A program made the position numbers and the translations under genes. Of a DNA stretch of 64,000 bases, positions 1 through 11,100 are shown piece after piece. The notes beneath the pieces were generated by a model. That model saw only the letters and a list, made by a program, of their open reading frames with translations, was not told where the DNA came from and searched no databases. Origin of the DNA: Theileria orientalis strain Shintoku (taxonomy: Eukaryota > Apicomplexa > Aconoidasida > Piroplasmida > Theileriidae). How positions within the stretch are numbered: the stretch's first letter is position 1; each line of letters opens with the position of its first letter. Where the stretch lies: contig NC_025260.1 of the NCBI RefSeq assembly GCF_000740895.1, forward strand, positions 186,001 through 250,000. Direction: 5' to 3'.

Positions 1-1
1 G

Positions 2-442
2 GCGATTTACGTGTTTGCGTCCCAGATATCGGACCCTTCCCAGTTCCCCAACTTCTGGAAGGTATGTTTAGCGTTCACGCTTCTTGGTTATTCACGTAAC
101 ACACTTTCTATACTGTTATGCTATTTTTATTGTACTAACTCTTCTTCGCTAACTGCTATGCTAATTTGGTTGTGCCATCTTTATTGTGCCAATTTGCTTA
201 TCTATTTTTATCGTACTAACTTCGCCATGCTAACTCTTGTTTAGAGCTGGAGAGAGTTCGAGGTTCTTCATGGCAACGAGGACTGCTTCCGAGAAATGCT
301 CAGGATTAAGAGGAGCGTGCAGGCTCAGTACTCCAAGGTCTACTACAACGTCGAGGAGATAGGCCAGGACGACGAGGAGGATGAGGAGGAGCCAGAGGAG
401 GGAAACCCTCTCGGCGAGTTGGAAAAGTTGGCTGAAAAGTAG
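2..442 (+). CDS. SYF1: Pre-mRNA splicing factor SYF1/XAB2, C-terminal part (partial, cut by window start)
   Basis: Two exons are visible, 2-60 and 245-442, joined across a GT..AG intron of 184 bases (61-244). The joined frame reads [12 protein letters not shown], then [15 protein letters not shown], then [14 protein letters not shown], and finishes with an acidic tail. The W-x-x-FE-x-x-HGNED and EMLRI(K/R)RSVQA strings are the last HAT repeats of SYF1/XAB2, a superhelical scaffold of the Prp19-associated (NTC) complex that binds the spliceosome at activation. Only the extreme C-terminus is present; the rest of the gene lies upstream of base 1. It is convergent with the COG5-like gene, with 189 bases between stop codons. 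The assignment rests on the very characteristic C-terminal signature. Confidence 0.88.
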
Positions 443-631
443 CTAGTTGCTCCCTAATATGGTTTACCTTTTAGTATTGATAATAGTGTATTGGTGTGTG
501 TTAACATGTATTCGAGTGTAGTGGTAAGTGTATTACGGCGTATTGGCACTAATGTGTGCACGGACGCTATCAATGGGTGTATTCATAAGGACTGTGTGGT
601 GAGGGTCTTGCGCTGTAACGCTCCCGATCGA

Positions 632-3133
632 CTAGAATCCGCTGAAGTGGCCAGTGACGTCGTTGTAGAGCTGCGAGCTCAGGCCCAGCTCGGACACGAA
701 GCCCTTGAGGGCCTCCGAGTTGTGGTCCTCGCCCGTGACAAGCGACGTCCTGAAGGCCTGCAGCATGAAGTGCACGCTCGTGAAGTTGAGGTGCCTGAAG
801 AGCTGCCTGTCCCTCACGCCGTTGTCGCGCAGCAGTCTGCAGACCACGTGGAGCAGCAGCACGTCCCTCGGCATCGGGCAGGCGCCCTCCGAGTAGATCT
901 GGTAGAGCTCGCCGTCGGAGAGGAAGATGAGCCTTCTGAAGAAGGACAGGTTCTCGCTCTCGTTGCGCGGCAGCTTCGCCTGCAGGATCTCCGAGAGCGT
1001 GAACTCGAACTCCGTGCTCGAGTTCATCAGCGTCAGCTTCTCCTCGTCGCTCAGCGGCCAGATCGTCACTGCGTAGACCAGGAATGAGGCCACGGTCGTC
1101 GAGGCGAAGCCCCGCAGCAGCTCGTACTTGCCCCGCGGGATCAGCGGCTCGAAGTAGGATTCCTTCAGGAAGTTCAGAATCTTCACGATGTTCCTGCTCG
1201 CCACGCTCACCTGGCTGCACGTCCAGGTGAACTCCTGGTTGTCGAGCGAGATGTAGGAGGCCGTGTGCCAGACCGTCGAGGCCACGTCCTCCGCCCATGA
1301 GCCGATGAGCGGAATGCTCTTTCCGTAGTCCAGCACTCGCAGGAGCGTCGAGTCCTCCGGGATCAGAGGCAGCAGCTTCCCCTCGATGCCCTCGACTATC
1401 GTGTGCGTGTACTCGAAGAGCCTCGCGTTAAGTATTTGTGCGTCGTTCGGCTTCAGCAGCGTGATCTTGCTTCCTCCGTCGCTCAGCGAGAGCTTGCAGC
1501 CCTGCGGCGAGCGCACCTGCGCCACGTTCGCGAAGACCGTCTCCAGGCCTGAGGCTGCTATTGCGCAGATCTGCTTGAACAGTGCCGGGCACATCTTCGA
1601 CTTTTCCAGGAACTCCTGCAGCACTGTCCACAGCTCGTTGTCCACCGGCAGGTTCATCAGCATCAGTCCTGCTTGGTTCAGCGCGCTCCCGCCCGTCTGC
1701 GTCGGCGACGACTCCAGAGTCGGCAGCGCCCTTACGCAGTTCATGAAGCTCATTTTCGAGACCGGGATGATCTTCTTCGCCGCCACTGAGAGGAAGCTCT
1801 TTGCGTACTCCTCGCAGAGCGTCTTGAAGTAGTACCTGTGCATGTTGAACGGGATCACCACTCCGCTGAGTTCTGCGTGCATTGTGTCTCCCAGCGATAT
1901 CAGCTGCGGCGCCAGCATCACCACGTCGTAGCGCTCTCCCTCCTTGTTCAGCGCGCTCATCGTAGAGTGGAGCGCTCCCACGCACCTCTTCGTGTACAGC
2001 TCGCACAGTGAGTAAGGCTCCTTTTCGTCTTCGTGCACGTACGTTTCCAGGTAACTCGACACCAGCTCTCTTTCCGCCTTGTCCATCTTCTCCGGCAGCG
2101 AGTGCCTGCTCGACCTGCATATGTGGTATATGCTCTTCTGGTTCCTCACGTACTTCAGAAGGAACTCCGAAATTTGCGATATTAGTATTCCTTGCCACTC
2201 TCTATAGTTGTGCTCGCTCGTCACCTCCTTCAGGTTGATCGTCGCCGCCGCTTCAAATATCAAATTTTCCACGAGTTCGAGCATAATTTTCGAGGAGACT
2301 GACATCTCCTTGAATATTACCTGCGATATCACCAGTTTCTTCTCCAGGTCTCGCGGCAGGTCCACTGTGGCGGCGTTCTGGCTGTTGTTCCACTCGAACA
2401 GCGGCACGATCGCGTTGTTGTGCACCTTTCTCAGTATGCAATTTTTCAGGTCTTCGCAGTACCTGATCAATTTCAGCAGTGCGTCAGTCTTCTCCAACGA
2501 GTATATCCTATCCAGGCACCTCATACACTTGTGCGATATCAGCAGCATTTCCAAAAAGTCTCTTACTGACGACTTCAGGTAGCTCGTCCTCTTATGCAGG
2601 CTCTTCAGAAACAGTATGAGCTTTCTGCACTCTAGCGAGTACAGATACACCTTTCTCAGCCTCTCCAGTGACGCTGTATCCGACTCTACTGAGTTGTAAA
2701 GCATGAGTATGTTTTTATACTTTGTGCCCATTCTCTCGTTCAGGTCCTCCAAATCGATCGATATATCCGACAACTTTCCCATGTACTCGTTTATTTCCTG
2801 AAAGCTTTGTATTATTTCAGTTGTGTAGTTGATCACGTTCTTGTTTAGAAATGTATCGACCACAAATATTGCGTGATTCAAGTCTTCCAGCTCCTTTTTT
2901 ATTCCTGGAGTTCCGTTTTTAATTGTGTTTGAGACGAAAGAGTTAGAAGATCTAATTGACTCCTGCAGGTCCAGAAGATTCAACTGTTTATCCTTCAGGT
3001 AGCATTCGAGCAACTTTTGACACGTTTTCGAGGCTTCATCGTCTGACAAAAGTTGTTCCACTTGCTGAATAGACATTGAGGGTGAGTTTAAATCCATTGT
3101 GTGTGATTCTACCTTCGATTCATCAAATTTCAC
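632..3133 (-). CDS. Conserved oligomeric Golgi complex subunit 5-like protein
   Basis: A single uninterrupted frame of 833 codons. Roughly residues 85-170 form a predicted helical, amphipathic stretch (NHAIFVVDTFLNKNV ... DLNERMGTKYKNILMLY) followed by a basic run (LRKVYLYSLECRKLILFL), which is how the N-terminal coiled region of COG5 looks. The remainder is helical with no catalytic motif. COG is an eight-subunit tether that captures retrograde vesicles at the Golgi; COG5 sits in lobe B. Two start codons are close together (3133 and about 3097); the upstream one is given. The 3' half is markedly richer in G and C than the 5' half. The call rests on pattern rather than a unique motif, so another CATCHR-type tether subunit remains possible. 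Confidence 0.5.
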   Translation of the reverse strand: MKFDESKVESHTMDLNSPSMSIQQVEQLLSDDEASKTCQKLLECYLKDKQLNLLDLQESIRSSNSFVSNTIKNGTPGIKKELEDLNHAIFVVDTFLNKNVINYTTEIIQSFQEINEYMGKLSDISIDLEDLNERMGTKYKNILMLYNSVESDTASLERLRKVYLYSLECRKLILFLKSLHKRTSYLKSSVRDFLEMLLISHKCMRCLDRIYSLEKTDALLKLIRYCEDLKNCILRKVHNNAIVPLFEWNNSQNAATVDLPRDLEKKLVISQVIFKEMSVSSKIMLELVENLIFEAAATINLKEVTSEHNYREWQGILISQISEFLLKYVRNQKSIYHICRSSRHSLPEKMDKAERELVSSYLETYVHEDEKEPYSLCELYTKRCVGALHSTMSALNKEGERYDVVMLAPQLISLGDTMHAELSGVVIPFNMHRYYFKTLCEEYAKSFLSVAAKKIIPVSKMSFMNCVRALPTLESSPTQTGGSALNQAGLMLMNLPVDNELWTVLQEFLEKSKMCPALFKQICAIAASGLETVFANVAQVRSPQGCKLSLSDGGSKITLLKPNDAQILNARLFEYTHTIVEGIEGKLLPLIPEDSTLLRVLDYGKSIPLIGSWAEDVASTVWHTASYISLDNQEFTWTCSQVSVASRNIVKILNFLKESYFEPLIPRGKYELLRGFASTTVASFLVYAVTIWPLSDEEKLTLMNSSTEFEFTLSEILQAKLPRNESENLSFFRRLIFLSDGELYQIYSEGACPMPRDVLLLHVVCRLLRDNGVRDRQLFRHLNFTSVHFMLQAFRTSLVTGEDHNSEALKGFVSELGLSSQLYNDVTGHFSGF

Positions 3134-3349
3134 TCATATCAAAAATGTATAAATAATCTGCTATATAATCACCTTACATTTTAAATTTAATTAAATTTAT
3201 GTCACAAAGTAAAATATGTAATCGAATAAACATGTGTATTATACATATGAGCTCATAAATAACTGATGAATTAAACGACATACACACTTGTTGTGCAAGG
3301 TACTTTTTGCTCTCAAAAGTTGTGGAATCACTTAATATGTTTCTTTTAA

Positions 3350-4993
3350 ATGGATCAATTTGAGTTTAAATGTCCAGAAGGATGGACTATGGTATTTTTT
3401 ATCCATTTAATTTCTTTATTGTTTAGTATCGCAGTGTGTTGTATAAAAAGTACAAAGATCCCAAACCTTCCACTCGTTTCGCTATTTACGACATGGATAA
3501 CACTCTCATGTTCACTCCAAGTTTGTTTGTGCAGGAATTGGCGAAAGGAGTGATGGTTCAAGTCGCTAAGCCCGTGATACCTAACGATTTTGCACTGTAT
3601 TCTAAAAATTTGAGGGACAAGTTGCTTAATGAGCTGGGAAAAGGGTATTTTTAAAGTTAATAGATTAAGAAGTTTGATAAACTCGGTAGGAGGGGGATCT
3701 TGGTGGTTTCGAATCAGCGGGGATTGCTGGAAAACTTTCAGTTTGTGTACCGGATCTTAGGTATTTTACCTCGAAATTCACAGTTTGCTCAGAGCGTGTG
3801 GACCTCCTGTTGAAGGAAAGTTTGTTTGAGGTAGCTATTTAACAACAATGTTCAGTTGACCTTCCCTTGTACATCTTCCTAGCGTAAGTTTAAATCTATT
3901 TACACACCTTAGTACTAGACATGACATTTATCGCAAGCCTGGTAATTTGGTACCATTGCATTTTGGTTCAGCTCCTGGGATACTCCTGTTCTTCGAGAAA
4001 TACCTTAACTCGGGGCTGAAGATAGACTTCAGCGACTCGTTTTACGTGGGAGATGCCGCGGGGCGCAGACTACCTTACAAGGTCTCCTCAATCATGCTGC
4101 GCAACATTCTGAATCGCCTGAAGAGCATAGATTTCTCCAAACACCGGTACTACAACGTCGATGGAGAGGGGAATGTGGTTCATGTGGACGCCAATGCAAT
4201 AATCAGCAGACTGACCATCTCGAAGATGAGGAACGTGTTTTCCTACGACTTCTCCGACTGTGACCTTAAATTTGCAATAAACAGCGGAATGAGGTTTTTT
4301 ACCCCTGACGAGTACTTTTACGGTATCTTGAGCCTACGTATCCATAATAAATAACGTGTAGACCTGCCACCGTATGAGTTGAACGTCAAGTTCGACCCGA
4401 AAAATCTAGGTTTGGACCCCTTTTTTCCCACCGTTCAAAGTGGATTGATGGTCATAATCGGTAACTTGTCATCTGGCAAAACTTATTTGGCTAAAAATTG
4501 CACTAAATTCAGTCAAATATCAGAGGTGGGTAACTGGGCAATAAAATTATTACGTAGAGTAACTTTCTGTCTCGTGAAAAATTCATGAGAGCCCTCAAGG
4601 CCATGCTTTCTGAGGGTAAAAATGTGGTCGTTGATGACACAAATCATGTTGCCAGTAAAAGGGTTGAGCTCGTGCAGCTGGCCCGCTCGCTTAATGCTTA
4701 TGTCACCTTCGTCCACCTGGACCTTTCCCAGAACCTGATCAATCACTTGAATAAGATTAGGAGGGTACCGTTGAACCGTTATTTGTGCATAATTATTTCA
4801 GCTATACTCCGACGAGGGCACGCGTGAATTTTTCGACGTTCCTGACAGTGCTGAGTCCTGTCACAAAAAAGGTGATCTTAGGTTAAAAGTTGAGAGGCCT
4901 ACTCTGGACGAGGGCGCCGACGCCATATACACCATCGTTGACGACTGCTTTCCCATGGAACACAACAGGCTAACTTTGTTGCACTTGCCATAA
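3350..4993 (+). CDS. PNKP: Bifunctional polynucleotide phosphatase/kinase
   Basis: Nine exons: 3350-3391, 3427-3644, 3690-3760, 3784-3819, 3856-3883, 3913-4322, 4362-4525, 4558-4764 and 4802-4993, giving 455 residues in one continuous frame. The N-terminal half is a HAD-type 3'-phosphatase: motif I IYDMDNTL (aspartate nucleophile D-x-D), motif II VVSNQRG, and the late motifs DIYRKPG and FYVGDAAGR. The C-terminal half is a P-loop 5'-kinase with Walker A GNLSSGKT and a VVDDTN strand. Together these repair 3'-phosphate and 5'-hydroxyl DNA ends during break repair. The N-terminal FHA domain of the animal enzyme, which docks it on XRCC1/XRCC4, is absent; the protein begins almost directly with the phosphatase, as in compact fungal forms. 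Introns are only 23-45 bases. Confidence 0.9.
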
Positions 4994-5166
4994 TCTACAA
5001 GTCTTTAAATTTAATCCGATCTCTCTTTTTTTTTGACGTTTACACTTCCACACGCACTTCTTAGTATACTCAGTCTGTGTGTAAATATGTTCAGTAACAG
5101 GCACTATCACTGCGTGTAAATGCCTATAATATATGCTAAGGTGTAAAATTGAATGTGTATTGTACA

Positions 5167-8100
5167 CTAGTTGTATGAGGCTGCGTCACGCCATTGGATG
5201 AACGCCTCGGCCACAAGTTCGCGGTCCTTGTTGCTCTTGAACACCATGGGAAGGGCGAATCCCTGCGGGTACTCGTCAGTTGCCGAGCCCAGGAGCACGA
5301 GCGTGTTTTGGTTTGTTATTCTCTTGTAGTCCTTCTCGTTGGCCTTGATCAGAAGGTCGTGTTTAAGTCCTCTCGATATGTTGCGCACTCTCATGAAGGC
5401 TATCTTGTTTTTTTCCTGAGTCGGATCAAAGATCCACTCGAGGTTTGACAGGTCCTGGCTTGCTCTCCATGTGTGCTCAAATTCCTTTCCTTTCTTCGGC
5501 TTCTTCTTTGTGCTATCTGTTGTTGGTACTACGAGTTGGAATTTTCCTCCCGTTCTCAAAAATTCCTTCATTGACTCTGCCAAGTCGTGCACTCCGTTCG
5601 GGTATGGATCCACGTTCCAGTCGCTTATTGCCAAATCGAATTTATGTATTTCTAAACGGTTTATTAATCATCAATTGTGTACTGACTACTGCTATCGGGT
5701 GCTAACTGCCACTTATAAAAACACGTATTGTTACCTTTTGATGGAATTTCACTGTCGCCCACTAGTTCCAGGAGCTTCGAGCACCTGGCCTTCAGTTGCT
5801 TGTCTGATATCACGTGCGACAGGTCTCTGTATTTCTTCAGGACTTCCTTGGTCACTATGTTCGACCTCAGGTCCAGAGGGTAGTTCAGACTCGCCTCCAG
5901 CGCCGACACTGCCAGAAGACTCAGACTTGCGTTTCCCTGGCAGAAGCTCGTGACGAAGCTGCACAGTATGTTCGAGAACCCGTTCAGCGCCAGCTCCTCT
6001 CCGCAGAGTCCGCATGACATGAAGTAGACGCAGATCGAAATTACTGACGACTGCAGCCTTGACATTTTGACGCACGATTCCAGCTTCGCTACGTGGCAGC
6101 TGAACTTGATGATGTCGATGATGTTGTTCACGTTCATTCCAATGTTCTCCCAGCCCATGTCCTCGTCCGAATCGCTTCCCATAACAGTACTGGCATCGTC
6201 AGTGGCTAAGTGATTATTATTTATAATTGTTACCAGTTATTCTAATTACTAGTTATGTTGTCAATAATCGTTACTAGGTACTAGCCATATTTTATAGAAC
6301 TGTTGATAGTTATGTCGCTAAGAACTAATGCTTAATATGTTGTGGTTAACAAGAACTGCCGCACGCTAAGCGTGGATTAAATAGGTATTTGCATTTCTCA
6401 CCTTGTGGGAGCGGAGTCTTCTGGGCTCCTCCGGACACGTATCCGCTAGTCTTCGCGTACGGGTCTGTGTAGTACAGCATGCCCAGCACTACGCGGATTG
6501 ACTCCACCAGGACGCTGCTCTGGTCCTTCATTCTGTTGCTACATTTGATCAGCGTGTCGAGGCCGTCCTGCGAGCAGAGCAGGTACACCATCTCTGGGCT
6601 CTGGATCAGCCTCCTCAGGCAGCGCAAACTGCTTATGAGCACGTCGTTGATCTCCGTCGCCTGCGTCAGTATCTCCAGGAGGAAGGAGAATATGTCAATC
6701 TCCAGCAACTTGACAGTGCCGTTGTCGAACGCCAGGTGGCTGAACAGGTGTATTCCCGTTACTATCACTTCCAAATCGTAGTTCATCTTCCTCATGTTCT
6801 TCACTGCTGCGAATATTCCGTCGAGGTCTATGAATTTGACGCAGTTGTCCTTGCTTCTGCAAAGGTTGTTCAGTATGTCGAGAGTCAGGAACACCAGCTT
6901 CGGGTCTCCGACGTCCAGGTTGAGTAGCAGCACCAGGTCCTCCATGAACACTCCGAACTTCTTCATGTAGTCCTGGTTTTTCTCCACCACCAGGTTACTC
7001 AGGCAGTTCAATCCCACTCTCACCAGTTGCATGTCATAGTCTACTCAATTATTATACAAGGGTATCTAAGTTCTAGTATTGTAGCGATATTTTTATTATA
7101 TAAGAAATGGTTGTGTATTATGACATATAAAACAGCGGTTGTGTGCAATGGTATCTGTTTATATAGATATGGTTCTGACTACATTCTCTATCGTTATAAC
7201 TAAATGCGTTAATAGGCGTAACGTACTTGCAGTGTGTGTGACCTTGGTCAGCCACTTCTTGTATGCCGTTTCCATTTGCGCCTCAACAAAGTATTGCAGA
7301 TTCTTTGCAAACAGGCCCAGATTTGACACCGCCTTGAACAGCGACTCCATGCACCTCAAACCCGTTGCGTCAGTTGCGCTTACGAAGTTCAACAGGCACT
7401 CTACCAGTGCTGCTGGTGTTCCGTTTTTGCCGTATATCTCCTTCAGCCTGTCATTCTTGTACAGCACGTTGCACAGCAGGATCGACGCTCCGTTGATTAC
7501 TTCGTAGCTCGACTTGAAGTTGACGAACGCGTCCAGGTTCAACTGTGGTCCCTTCATTGCCATGAACTTGTCCGATGCCGGCTTGTAGTCCACGCAAATG
7601 TTCGCCAGCGCCAGGCAACAGTTGGTCACTATTGCGTTGCTGCTTCCCATCTTTATGTATCTTTCGAGCAACTCAATGATTTTATCCAGCAGCAGTATGT
7701 TGACGATTTCCTCCTTTATCTCCAGTATGATTGCCATGCTTCCTATAAGGAACAGTGCGTCCGGTATCATTGCCTCGTTAAGATTGCTGATTCCTGTCGC
7801 TGACACTTGTGTTGACTTCTTTTGTTCCTAAATTATTTAAATTAGTCTTTCGATCATTCACCAAATGCTTACGATGACTATCTACACTCCCAATTTGATA
7901 ACTAAATAACTTGCTTAGGCTAATTACCTTCGTTGATATAAGCTCTGAGAATATTTTGTTTACTCTTGACACCAGCTTGCACTTCATCATCAGCTGTACG
8001 TTCTCTTCTGAAACCACCTTTCTCAGGCTGCGGAACACCTGCCTCAGTATCTTCTGATTCGAGTACTTGCCCTGCTCGTACAGGCTCCACACGTCCATCA

Positions 8101-11100
8101 GGCTCGGTATTACGTTCGTCTTCAGGTACACCTTCCTGTTTACTGCCGTCAGGTCCACCAGGAGCATCGTGTTGAAGAGCACGTTTTCGTAGGCCAGATT
8201 TTCAGTCTTCTCATCTGCTCCCGAGCCCGTTGTCACCAGCCTTCTCTGGTACACCTTCACTAGGAAGTGGTCTACTGTTGACACGAGCTCCTTGTTTGAC
8301 ACGAATTGCAAAAGCTGGTCCTTCGTCTTACAGCACGTGCACATCGACTGCACCAGCGAGTCCAGCATCAGCAGGTCCGTCTGCTTACCCATTGCTGATA
8401 TCATCACTGCTGTCAGCGCCGTCTTTGCCATGACCTCAGGGTTTTCGGCGCACTTCGACCACAGGTCCACGCATTTGCACCCGAACCCGAAGTCCTTCGC
8501 TTCCGCCTCTGATCCCTTGAGCACTCTAGAGTTATACTTCGACAGTGATTCCAGGACGAACTTGTAATCTTCCATCAGCAGCACGTCCTTCAGCGTTACC
8601 GGTGAGTAGTTTGTCGGCTCCGCCTCCGACGACCCATCTACTCCGAGCAACTCCTGCAGGTTCTCGTACACTGTTTGGCACGTCTTCTTTTTCGGGAGGT
8701 CCTTGTTCATCAGGTCCAGCAGCGTCTTCACCAGTTCCGGACTTAGTTTCTTTACTGTTTCCAGGTACTTAATAAGGTACTCTACGCTGTGCAGTATTCT
8801 TCCCACGCCCTTAACTTGCGCTCCTGTTACCAGCCCTGTCAGCAGCAAGTCCACTACTTCCTTGTCCGTTGTCAGCAGCTCCTCGTTTGTTTTAAGCAGC
8901 CTTGGCAGCAGGTCCTTCAGCACCAGCACTGCCTTCAGAGGGTCTCTGGTCATGGAGTCGTTAATTCCTGTCAGCAGTTCTATCAGCTCCTCTCTCGACA
9001 GCGGCTTGTTGTTAAACAGTAGCTTCTCGAACATGTCTATTAGGCTGCGCACTCCTCCCATCTTCTCCAGTGTTCCCAACAGGTCTGATACTGCTGCGTT
9101 CAACACGAACAGTGCGTATGGCACCGGCTTCACGTTTTCCATTCCGTTTGCCTCGAACAGCAAGAGCATATTCACTACTCTGTCTCCTGTCATTTGACCT
9201 TCAAGGTACCCGTTAGAGAACGCCGAGTTAAAGTATTGAAGGTAGTAGCTGTACCTGTTTTCGGCACTCTTCTTTTGTTCTGGTGTTTCTGACTGTGATG
9301 TTTTTGGGGTAATTTTGCATAGGCGTTCGCAAGTCTCCAGGCTGCTGGCTACCTCCTTTTTATCCAACTCAGTGCTGGCGCTCACCAGGTTTGACAGCAG
9401 CTTCAGTCCCAGTATCACCAGTGCGTCGTTAGCCTTGTTCGCCATCATCGTGTTCGTCACCAGCTCCACTGGTCCTCCCACGTTACTCAGCACTATGCTC
9501 ACTCCGGTCAGCACTGTATTCGGACTCGATTCCGGCACCACCGCTGCGTTCGACAGGTATAGCAGATATTCCAGCACGTTCGACACCAGCTCTGCGTTCT
9601 CCTGGTACCTCTCCAGGACCTGTACTGTCTTCACCATCAGCCCTTCTGACTCTGCCAGCATCGTTTCTGCTGTGTACTTGTTGTACACGCAGGCCGTGAA
9701 GACTCTGAATGCGTGCGTCAGGAACTTTGCGTTGCTGTAGCCGTACTCCGTCTTCACCAGCGACGCTATTGTCGACATGTTGCTCGTGCTGGTCACTGCC
9801 CATGCTCCGAACGAGTCCTCGTGATCTTCGAAGGCTGAGTCGCAGAGCTTTCTTGACACGCAGCTCGTGCTGAAGACCAGGTTGCTGTTATCTGCCAGGT
9901 ACGACACGCACTGGTTCAGACTCGTCAGGAACGGCTCCGTGTGCTTCAGCGCCTCTCCTCTGTTCTTCAGGCTGCTACTCAGGTACATGGACAGGAGCAG
10001 GCACAGCTTATCCACTTTCTGGCCCATGTTCTCCTCCTTCGTCTCCACGATCTTGATTACGTTCCTCATCATTGCGCTTATTTGCACCTCCGCTCCCAGG
10101 AAGCCGAACAGCACTCCTCCGAGCTTCGTCACCGTGTCGTTTTCGAAGTGCAGCATCATCACGCTCGAAATGCTTTCCACTACGCTCGTGCCCTTGAACA
10201 CCTCCTTGTTGGAGTCGTCCAGCAGCTGCACCAGGAGCGTCAGCAGCGCGACTACTGCATCCGCGTCTCCCTTGTTCGTCGTGAGCGCCTTAGACACCAC
10301 TTCCAGGAACTTCCTCAGGTCCGTCAATCTCTTAAGCGTCAGCTTCTTATCGAAGTACGAGATCAGGCTGCACACCTTCGCGACTGCTTCCGGGTTATTG
10401 TAGCACACGTCCAGCAGCGTGAACAGGTTCGGCAGCACCTTCGTGTTGTTGTCAAAGTACTCGATAAGCGGCTGGTACTTTGTACTCAGGAGCTCGTCGA
10501 GTGCTGTGAGCGACGTGAGCACTGAGCTAAAGTCGCTTGCTGAGTGGTCCAGGTTGTTGACCAGGTAGTTCGAGAACTTCAGGAAGTCCGAGTTGTTGAG
10601 CAGCTTGTCCACCTTTCCTGGGCTTGCGCACAGTGCGCCCAGACACTTGCACATCGAGGACACGATGTTCGGGCTGTTCAGCACCTTCGTGAAGCAGGTT
10701 GAGAGCTTCGCCAGGAGGTCCTCCTTGAAGGCCACGTCAATGTTCGCCACGTCGTGCTTGAACAGCGTCACCAGGGCGTCCAGAGAGTTTACCACTCCAT
10801 CTTCGAAGACTCCTGCACATGTAATTAGGTTTTATACAAATATTAAGTAATCAGTGTTAGCTAATATCAATAGTGCTTACCCTTCTGGTTACTTGCTGAA
10901 GTCGCAAACAGCGTCAGGAAGAATGAGACGAAGTTATTCTTCGTTGCGTACACCAGACCTATTCTGCTGTTCAGCATGTTCGTTCCCGCCAGCGACAGCT
11001 CCAGGAGCGTCTGCTCGAACAAGTTCTCTCCTCCCGAGTTGAACAGTGCGCTGTTTTTGAGCGTGAAATTGAAGGCCTCCATCAGCGGCGGCGCCATGTT

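Noticed and set aside
491..1087. Long open frame on the strand opposite the COG5-like gene (and similar long antisense frames opposite the armadillo, Met-rich and SPOC genes).
   Set aside because: These mirror GC-rich codon patterns of the real gene and have skewed, repetitive composition with no domain; they are shadows.
3645..3700. Apparent one-base frameshift between exons 2 and 3 of the PNKP gene when the first acceptor (AAG at 3667-3669) is used.
   Set aside because: Using the later acceptor TAG at 3687-3689 gives a 45-base intron and restores an unbroken frame (LGKGRGILVVSNQ), matching the phosphatase family.
5167..5634. Treating the 155-residue frame as a separate small gene.
   Set aside because: It lacks an ATG, begins right after a TTTAG acceptor and joins in phase to the preceding armadillo exon, so it is the last exon of that gene.
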